Positions 34,330-40,337 of a stretch of DNA of 40,337 bases are shown piece by piece (positions within the stretch are counted from its first letter, which is position 1; each line of letters starts with the position of its first letter). The translations under genes and the position numbers were made by a program. Below the pieces are notes generated by a model. It had not been told where the DNA came from, made no database searches, and saw only the letters and a list, made by a program, of their open reading frames with translations. The stretch comes from Lysobacter antibioticus HS124 (GTDB taxonomy: Bacteria; Pseudomonadota; Gammaproteobacteria; Xanthomonadales; Xanthomonadaceae), in NCBI RefSeq assembly GCF_000336385.2, contig NZ_HG424621.1:240-40576 (forward strand), read 5' to 3'.

Positions 34330-35715
34330 ATGCAGGAGGCGACCGTCGAGCAAGCGCCGGCATCGACGAGCGGACCCACGAGCGCGACATCGCCGCAAGC
34401 GGCGCCGCGCGCGCGCTCGACGTTCGCGCTGCTGTGGCTGAGCGAGACCGCGTTCGACCTGGGCACGACGTTGGTCAGCTTCGCGGTCGGCGTGTGGATC
34501 TTCTCTCAAACGGGATCGGCCCAGGACTATTCGTTGTCGATCCTCTTCGCGGTGCTGGCGGGCATGCTGGCGACGCCGTTCGCGGGAGCGTTCGCTGACC
34601 GTTACGATCGGCGCTGGGTGGTGTTGTGCTGCGATCTGGGCGCCATCGCCGGCACGTTCGCGATCGTGACGGCGCTGGTGTACGGCCGGGCGGGCATCGG
34701 CGCCTTGTACCTGTATGCCGCGGCCGCATCGGCATTGGGCGCTTTGCGCAGGCCGGCGATTCGCGTCACGATCAGCCGCTTCGTGCCCAAGGACCGTTTC
34801 GCTCAGGTCGGCGGCCTGACCGGTGTTTCGCGCGCCCTGGTTCAGGTCGGCGCGCCCACCGCCGCCGGCTTCTTGATGGCGCGCCTGGGGCTGCAGGGCG
34901 TGATGGCGACCCAACTGTGCCTGTTGCTGGGCGGCGCGGCGCTGATGTTCGCAGCGCTGACCCGTGCCGGCGATCGCGTACGCGGCGGCACGATCGCGGC
35001 GAAAACAGGCCTGCTAGGCGGCGCCATGAACAGCTTCGGCGGCGCGTTCGGCTATCTGCGCGAACAACCGTTGATGCGCGCCCTGCTGCTGTATGGCGCG
35101 CTGGTGCAATGCCTGATGGTGCTGGCGACGACGTTGCTGACGCCGATGGTGCTGTCGACCCACTCCAGCGATGTGCTCGGCCTGGTGATGTCGGTCGGCA
35201 TCGTCGGCGGACTACTCGGTTCGATCGTGGTCGCGACCGCCTGGATTCGCCGGAACCTGATGCACTGGATCCTGGCCTGCGACGCGCTGCAGTGCGCGGC
35301 GGTGCTGATCGCCGGCTACGCGACGGGACCGGCCTGGTGGTGCGCGACCGCGTTCGTGTGCCTGTTTTGCGGCAGCACGTCGGTGGCGTGTTCGCACGCG
35401 CTGTGGATGCGCAAGGCGCCGCTGTCGCGTCAGGGCAGCATTTTCTCCCTGGTTGCAGCGAGCAACATGCTGGTGATGTGCGTCGTGCTGCTGATCGGAA
35501 GCTGGCTGGCCGACGCGGTACTGGAACCCGCGCTGCGCGAAGGCGGTGCGCTCGACGCGACGGTCGGCGGCTGGTTCGGCAGCGGACGCGGACGCGGCAT
35601 CGGCTTTTTGTTCTTCGTCAGCGGCGCGATCGGGTTGGCATTGACGTCGTTCGCTCTGGCCAGCCGTCGCCTGCGACGGCTCGAAACCCTGGTGGCGGAC
35701 CGCTGCGATCCCTGA
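34330..35715 (+). CDS. MFS exporter next to the NRPS
   Basis: This 461-residue protein has 10-12 membrane helices of the MFS_3 (EntS-like) type: LLWLSETAFDLGTTLVSFAVGVWIF, GMLATPFAGAFADRYDRRWV, RRPAIRVTISRFVPKDRFAQVGGL and GAPTAAGFLM. Such exporters commonly sit in siderophore and lipopeptide clusters and carry the product out. The start is ATG at 34330, with GAGAG upstream. The NRPS gene begins 83 nt after its stop, so they are likely transcribed together. The N-terminal 30 residues are Ala/Ser/Thr-rich and unstructured. Confidence 0.88.
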   Translation: MQEATVEQAPASTSGPTSATSPQAAPRARSTFALLWLSETAFDLGTTLVSFAVGVWIFSQTGSAQDYSLSILFAVLAGMLATPFAGAFADRYDRRWVVLCCDLGAIAGTFAIVTALVYGRAGIGALYLYAAAASALGALRRPAIRVTISRFVPKDRFAQVGGLTGVSRALVQVGAPTAAGFLMARLGLQGVMATQLCLLLGGAALMFAALTRAGDRVRGGTIAAKTGLLGGAMNSFGGAFGYLREQPLMRALLLYGALVQCLMVLATTLLTPMVLSTHSSDVLGLVMSVGIVGGLLGSIVVATAWIRRNLMHWILACDALQCAAVLIAGYATGPAWWCATAFVCLFCGSTSVACSHALWMRKAPLSRQGSIFSLVAASNMLVMCVVLLIGSWLADAVLEPALREGGALDATVGGWFGSGRGRGIGFLFFVSGAIGLALTSFALASRRLRRLETLVADRCDP

Positions 35716-35798
35716 CGGCGTCCGGCCACGCACGACAACGCCTTGCGCGCGGTGCGCGCGGGCGACCCGTTCCTTCCGATTTTCAATCAGCCGATCCC

Positions 35799-38700
35799 AT
35801 GAGCAGCGAAGCACTCCATCCTTTGAGCTCTCCTCAGCAGGCCGTGTGGCTGGACCAGTCGTTGGCGCCGGACTTGCCTTGCTACAACATCGGCATCGCG
35901 GTGCTGTTCGAAGGGGCGGTGGACCCGGACCGCTTCGAAGCCGCGATGCGCTACGTCGCGCAGCGCCATTCGGCCTTGCGGATCGTGCTCGAACGCAGCC
36001 GCGACGGCGCCCGGCAGCGCTTCGCCGATATCGTGGGGACCGGTCTGCAGCGCATCGATCTCCGCGGTCGGGAGGACGCCGAGGAGCGCGCCTGGGACCG
36101 CATGCGCGAGGCTTTCGACCAGCCTTTTGCCTTATACGGTCAGCCGCTATGGCGCATGCAGTGGCTGCAGGTGGCGCCGGAGCGCGCCTATTGGCTGCTG
36201 TGCTTCCACCATCTGGTCGCCGACGGCTGGACCGTGTCTTTGATCGGCCAGGCGGTGAGCGAGGCCTATAACCGGCTCGAACGCGGCGAGGCCTTGGCGC
36301 CTGCAGAGGAGGGGGGCGACGAGGCGGGTCGGGAAGCCGACTATCGCGACTTCATCGCCCGCGACACCGAGTATCTGGCCTCGCCGCGGCACGCCAAGGA
36401 CCGCGAGTTCTGGACCCAGCGCTATGCGAAGCTGCCCGACCCGCTGTTCGAGCAGGCACCGGGCCGGCGCGGCCGTTTCGATCGGCGATTCGGCCAGGCG
36501 GTCTGGCAACTGGAGCGCGCCCACTATCGGCGACTGAGCGAAGTCGCCGCAGCCCAGGGCGGGTCCAGCACGCACTTCATCGCCGCCGCGTTGGCGGTGT
36601 ATTTCGCCCGTCTCGCCGGGCGCGAGGACGAGGTGGTGATCGGCATGCCGGTGCACAACCGCACCGGCGCCGCGCAGCGGCGCACAGTCGGCATGTTCGC
36701 CGCGGCGATTCCGGTCGGCATTGCGGTCGATGCGCGGTCCCCGTTCGCCGCGGTGCTGGCGCAGGCCGCGGCGGAAATGAAGCGCTGCTACCGGCACCAG
36801 CGCTACCCGCTGGCCGATTTGCATCGCGAATTGCTCACCGGGGTCGGCGACCGTCGCGGCCTGTTCGACCTGACGTTGTCGATGGAGGGCTTCCAAGGCG
36901 ACCTGGGCATGGCCGGCGTCGCCACTTCGGCGTATCCCCTGCACAACGGCTATGAGCGCCAGCCCCTGGCGGTGTATGTGCGCGACTACGAGCAACAGCG
37001 CCCGGTCCGGATCGAATTCAACTACGACCCCGACGTGTTCGGCGAGCAGGACATGGCCGCGCACCTGCGCCGGCTCGAACGATTGCTTCTGGCCGCGATC
37101 GAAGCGCCGGACACCCCGGTGGGCGATCTGCCGCTGATGGACGAGACCGAGCGCACCCTGGTCCTGCATCGGTTCAATGAGCCGCAGTCGGACACCGGCG
37201 CGCCGCAGTTGATGCATCGGCTGTTCGAACGCCATGCGCGCGATACGCCCGATGCGGTCGCGGTGCAGTACCAGGACCAGGCGTTGAGCTATGGCGAGCT
37301 CAATCGGCGGGCCAACCGTCTGGCGCATCACTTGCGCGAACTCGGCGTCGGGCCGGACGCGCTGGTCGCGATCGGCCTGGCCCGCGGCCTGGACCTGGTG
37401 GTGGCGATCCTGGCCACGCTCAAAGCGGGCGGCGCTTACGTGCCGTTGGACCCGGCCTATCCCGACGAGCGTCTCCTGCACATGCTGCGCGACAGCGCGC
37501 CGGCGGTGCTGATCGGCGACGACGACATGTTGCAGCGCCTGCAGCCGGCCGCCGAATATCGTGCGCTGCGGATGGACCCGGCGCAGGCCGAGCAGCCCTG
37601 GGCGCAGGCGAGCGCCGAAGATCCGACGGTCGCAGGACTGACGCCTGCACATCTGGCGTATGTGATCTACACCTCGGGCTCGACCGGCCTGCCCAAGGGC
37701 GTGATGGTCGAACACGCCCAGGTCAGCCGCTTGTTCGCCGCGACGCAGGCCGATTTCGGCTTCGACCGCGACGATGTCTGGACCCTGTTCCATTCATTCG
37801 CCTTCGACTTCTCGGTATGGGAGTTGTGGGGCGCCCTGATCCACGGCGGGCGTCTGATCGTGGTGCCGCATGCGATCAGCCGGGCGCCGGCCGAGTTCCA
37901 TCGCCTGGTCTGCGAGCAGGGCGTGACCGTGCTCAACCAGACCCCGAGCGCTTTCCGCCAGTTCATCGCCGCCGGTCAAGCCGAACCGCGCCCGCATGCG
38001 TTGCGCTACGTGATCTTCGGCGGCGAAGCGCTGGAAATGGCCAGCCTCAAGCCGTGGTACGCGCAGGCGCACAACCGCGCCGCGCGCCTGGTCAATATGT
38101 ACGGCATTACCGAGACCACGGTGCACGTGACCTATCGGGCGCTGCAGCCGGCCGATGCGGAGCGCCCCGGCGCCAGTCCGATCGGCGCGCGCATCGGCGA
38201 TCTGAGCCTGTACGTGCTTGACCCGCAGGGTCGGCCGTTGCCGGTGGGCTGCACCGGCGAAATGTACGTCGGCGGCGCCGGCGTGGCGCGCGGCTACCTG
38301 CGGCGCCCGGAGCTGGATGCGCAGCGGTTTCTTCCCGACCCGTTCAGCGGCGTGCCCGGGGCGCGCATGTACCGCACCGGCGATCTCGGCCGCTACTTGG
38401 CCGACGGTACGCTGGAGTACTTCGGCCGCAACGATCAGCAGGTCAAGATCCGCGGATTCCGCATCGAGCTGGGCGAGATCGAGGCGCAGTTGGCCCGCAT
38501 CCACGGCGTCGGCGAAGCGATCGTCGTCGCGCGCGAGGATGTGCCGGGCGACCAGCGCCTGGTGGCCTATCTGGTCGCCGACGACGCCGCGCCGCTGCCC
38601 GAGCCGGCGCGGCTGCGCGAGTCTTTGCGCGAGCGCTTGCCCGACTACATGCTGCCGGCGGCGTACGTGCGCCTGCCGGCGCTGCCGCTGACCGCGAACG

Positions 38701-40337
38701 GCAAGCTGGACCGCAAGGCGCTGCCGGCGCCGGACGATCAGGCCTATCGCCAGCGCGCCTACGAGGCGCCGCGCGGAGCGGTCGAACAGGCGCTGGCGCG
38801 GATCTGGGCCGAATCGCTCGGGGTCGATCAGGTCGGCCGCAGCGACAACTTCTTCGAACTCGGCGGCCATTCGATTCTCGCCGTGCAACTGGCCGAGCGG
38901 CTGCGCCAGGAAGGGCTGCCGGTGTCCATCCGCGATCTGTTCGCCGCGCCGAGCCTGAGTGCGCTGGCCGCATGCGCCGAGCAAGGGCAGGGCGATGCGG
39001 TCGCGATACCGGCCAATGCCATCGCCGGTGGCTGCGAACGCATCGTGCCCGAGATGCTGCCGCTGGTTCGCCTGGACCAGCCGCAGATCGAGCGGATCGC
39101 CGCCGCCGTACCCGGCGGCATGGCCAATATCCAAGACATCTACCCGTTGGCGCCGTTGCAGGAAGGCATCCTGTTCCACCACCTGCTGCAGCCCGAAAGC
39201 GACGCCTACCTGCTGCCGGCGCTGCTGCGTTTCGACGACCGCGCCCGCCTGGACCGCTTCCTCGCCGCCCTGCAGCAGGTGATCGCGCGCCACGACATCC
39301 TGCGCACTGCCGTGCATTGGGAAGGCCTGGACGAGCCGGTGCAGGTGGTCTGGCGCCGCGCCGAACTGCGCGTGCAAGAACTCGATCTGGACCCAACCCG
39401 CGGCGACGTGCGGGCGCAACTGCAGGCACGGGCCGATGCGCGCCGCACCCGGCTGGACCTCCGCCGCGCACCGATGCTGCAGGCTTATGCGGCGTTCGAT
39501 CCTGTCGGCGGGCGCTGGCTGCTGCAATTGCTGCACCACCACCTGACCGTGGATCACGCCACGACCGAACTGGTGCTGCACGAGGTGGGGGCGTTGCTGC
39601 AAGGACGCGGCGACGAACTGGCGGCGCCGGTGCCGTTCCGCGACTTCGTGGCGCGCGCGCGCCAGGATGCGGGGCAGGCCGAGCACGAGGCGTATTTCCG
39701 CGCCATGCTCGGCGACCTGGACGAGCCGACCGCGCCATTCGGCTTGGTGGACGTGCAGGGCGACGGCTCGCGGATCGAGCAGGCCCGGCACGACCTGCCC
39801 GCGGAATTGTCCGAGCGGCTGCGCCGCCTGGCCCGCGCCCACGGCGTCGGTGCGGCCAGCCTGTTCCATCTGGCCTGGGCGCAGGTGCTGGGGCTGTGCA
39901 GCGGCCGCGACGACGTGGTGTTCGGCACCGTGTTGTTCGGCCGGTTGCAGGCCGGTGCCGATGCGGCGCGGGCGATGGGAATGTTTCTCAACACCTTGCC
40001 GTTGCGGGTGAGGATCGACGGCAGGCCGGTCGAGACCGCTTTGCGCGCGGTGCACGCCTCCCTGGCCGAGCTGCTGCGCCACGAGCACGCCTCGCTGAGC
40101 TTGGCCCAGCGCTGCAGCGGCCTACCGGCCGATGCGCCCTTGTTCGCCAGCCTGCTCAACTACCGCTATAGCCAACGCGACGGCACGATCCCGGCCCTGC
40201 AAGGCGTCGAGTCGCTGGGCGGCCACGACCGCACCAATTACCCGTTCGTCCTGCATGTCGACGATTACGGCGACGGCTTCGGGCTCACCGCAGAAGTCGA
40301 ACGCAGCGTCGACGCGCAACGCATCTGCGGCTTCGTC
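35799..40337 (+). CDS. Non-ribosomal peptide synthetase, C-A(Thr)-T-dual E/C (3' end outside window)
   Basis: I translated 1513 residues in one open frame to the window edge. Condensation domain 1 spans about 8-440, with an intact HHLVADG at 137-143; being first in the protein, with PLHNGYERQPLAVYVRDY late in the domain, it resembles starter C domains that attach a fatty acid. The adenylation domain runs about 475-975 (YTSGSTGLPKG near 624-634, YRTGDLGRY, K969 in NGKLDRKAL). Its ten pocket residues are D670 F671 W674 N713 I739 G741 M767 V775 H776 K969, the exact textbook code for threonine. The thiolation domain has S1025 in LGGHSI. Condensation domain 2 starts near 1095 (MANIQDIYPLAPLQEGILFHH). 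It has the extra N-terminal HH motif at 1127 (HHLLQPESD) and HHLTVDH at 1247, both marks of dual epimerisation/condensation domains. ATG at 35799 has a weak ribosome site. More modules surely follow. Confidence 0.95.
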   Translation, partial: MSSEALHPLSSPQQAVWLDQSLAPDLPCYNIGIAVLFEGAVDPDRFEAAMRYVAQRHSALRIVLERSRDGARQRFADIVGTGLQRIDLRGREDAEERAWDRMREAFDQPFALYGQPLWRMQWLQVAPERAYWLLCFHHLVADGWTVSLIGQAVSEAYNRLERGEALAPAEEGGDEAGREADYRDFIARDTEYLASPRHAKDREFWTQRYAKLPDPLFEQAPGRRGRFDRRFGQAVWQLERAHYRRLSEVAAAQGGSSTHFIAAALAVYFARLAGREDEVVIGMPVHNRTGAAQRRTVGMFAAAIPVGIAVDARSPFAAVLAQAAAEMKRCYRHQRYPLADLHRELLTGVGDRRGLFDLTLSMEGFQGDLGMAGVATSAYPLHNGYERQPLAVYVRDYEQQRPVRIEFNYDPDVFGEQDMAAHLRRLERLLLAAIEAPDTPVGDLPLMDETERTLVLHRFNEPQSDTGAPQLMHRLFERHARDTPDAVAVQYQDQALSYGELNRRANRLAHHLRELGVGPDALVAIGLARGLDLVVAILATLKAGGAYVPLDPAYPDERLLHMLRDSAPAVLIGDDDMLQRLQPAAEYRALRMDPAQAEQPWAQASAEDPTVAGLTPAHLAYVIYTSGSTGLPKGVMVEHAQVSRLFAATQADFGFDRDDVWTLFHSFAFDFSVWELWGALIHGGRLIVVPHAISRAPAEFHRLVCEQGVTVLNQTPSAFRQFIAAGQAEPRPHALRYVIFGGEALEMASLKPWYAQAHNRAARLVNMYGITETTVHVTYRALQPADAERPGASPIGARIGDLSLYVLDPQGRPLPVGCTGEMYVGGAGVARGYLRRPELDAQRFLPDPFSGVPGARMYRTGDLGRYLADGTLEYFGRNDQQVKIRGFRIELGEIEAQLARIHGVGEAIVVAREDVPGDQRLVAYLVADDAAPLPEPARLRESLRERLPDYMLPAAYVRLPALPLTANGKLDRKALPAPDDQAYRQRAYEAPRGAVEQALARIWAESLGVDQVGRSDNFFELGGHSILAVQLAERLRQEGLPVSIRDLFAAPSLSALAACAEQGQGDAVAIPANAIAGGCERIVPEMLPLVRLDQPQIERIAAAVPGGMANIQDIYPLAPLQEGILFHHLLQPESDAYLLPALLRFDDRARLDRFLAALQQVIARHDILRTAVHWEGLDEPVQVVWRRAELRVQELDLDPTRGDVRAQLQARADARRTRLDLRRAPMLQAYAAFDPVGGRWLLQLLHHHLTVDHATTELVLHEVGALLQGRGDELAAPVPFRDFVARARQDAGQAEHEAYFRAMLGDLDEPTAPFGLVDVQGDGSRIEQARHDLPAELSERLRRLARAHGVGAASLFHLAWAQVLGLCSGRDDVVFGTVLFGRLQAGADAARAMGMFLNTLPLRVRIDGRPVETALRAVHASLAELLRHEHASLSLAQRCSGLPADAPLFASLLNYRYSQRDGTIPALQGVESLGGHDRTNYPFVLHVDDYGDGFGLTAEVERSVDAQRICGFV

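Noticed and set aside
1-40337. CRISPR array, insertion sequence, phage attachment site, tRNA or rRNA
   Set aside because: I saw no regularly spaced repeats, transposase-like proteins, terminal repeats or cloverleaf sequence on either strand by eye; a covariance-model and repeat search would settle it.

Overview
The window is high-GC DNA with GC-rich third codon positions. Its gene content (DUF3247, DUF6766, a RoxSR/RegBA-type pair beside a cytochrome bo oxidase, a secreted GH85 enzyme, an NRPS with an exporter) suggests a gammaproteobacterium of the Lysobacter/Xanthomonas group, most likely a Lysobacter-like predator or antibiotic producer. This placement rests on gene content only; there is no rRNA or tRNA in the window.

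Left part (1-8052, minus strand). The left edge cuts a HvfA-type precursor of a copper-related RiPP metallophore. Next come a decayed kelch/galactose-oxidase-like relic and a secreted GH85 endo-beta-N-acetylglucosaminidase that contains a run of nine G and has a 9-bp tandem repeat upstream. A three-gene signalling operon follows: an NtrC-type sigma-54 activator, a 78-residue stand-alone DHp-like protein, and a five-PAS hybrid histidine kinase.

Middle part (8053-17547, plus strand). A textbook sigma-54 promoter faces away from the NtrC gene and reads into a four-gene operon: an unrecognised protein, a low-affinity-iron-permease-like membrane protein, a ferritin-like protein and a duplicated DUF6766 membrane protein. 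Then come Ku and LigD (non-homologous end joining), a convergent MgtC-like gene, and a run of small stress-type genes (KGG/plasmid-stabilisation-like, BON, DUF3247, a Cys-rich zinc protein, a GIY-YIG protein and a 63-residue conserved protein). I infer a stress, dormancy and DNA-repair island.

Next part (17548-24604). AlkB and a fosmidomycin-resistance-type MFS pump lie on the minus strand, with an AraC regulator divergent from the pump. Two further minus-strand genes encode a 410-residue protein whose C-terminus faintly resembles an ADP-ribosyltransferase fold, and a secreted isoamylase.

Respiratory block (24605-31656, minus strand). The order of transcription is cyoA-cyoB-cyoC-cyoD, a terminator, surf1, then a redox-sensing kinase/regulator pair with the RegB quinone and redox-cysteine motifs intact. 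CyoD carries an unusual His/Asp-rich N-terminal extension.

Right part (31984-40337, plus strand). An MHS-type MFS transporter is followed by a strong terminator and about 0.9 kb without a convincing gene. Then come an MFS exporter and the start of a large NRPS that runs off the window: C - A - T - dual E/C. The A-domain specificity residues read D-F-W-N-I-G-M-V-H-K, the classical threonine code, and the following condensation domain looks like the epimerising dual type. The first module should therefore load Thr and pass on a D-configured (D-allo) Thr, probably N-acylated if the first C domain is a starter type.
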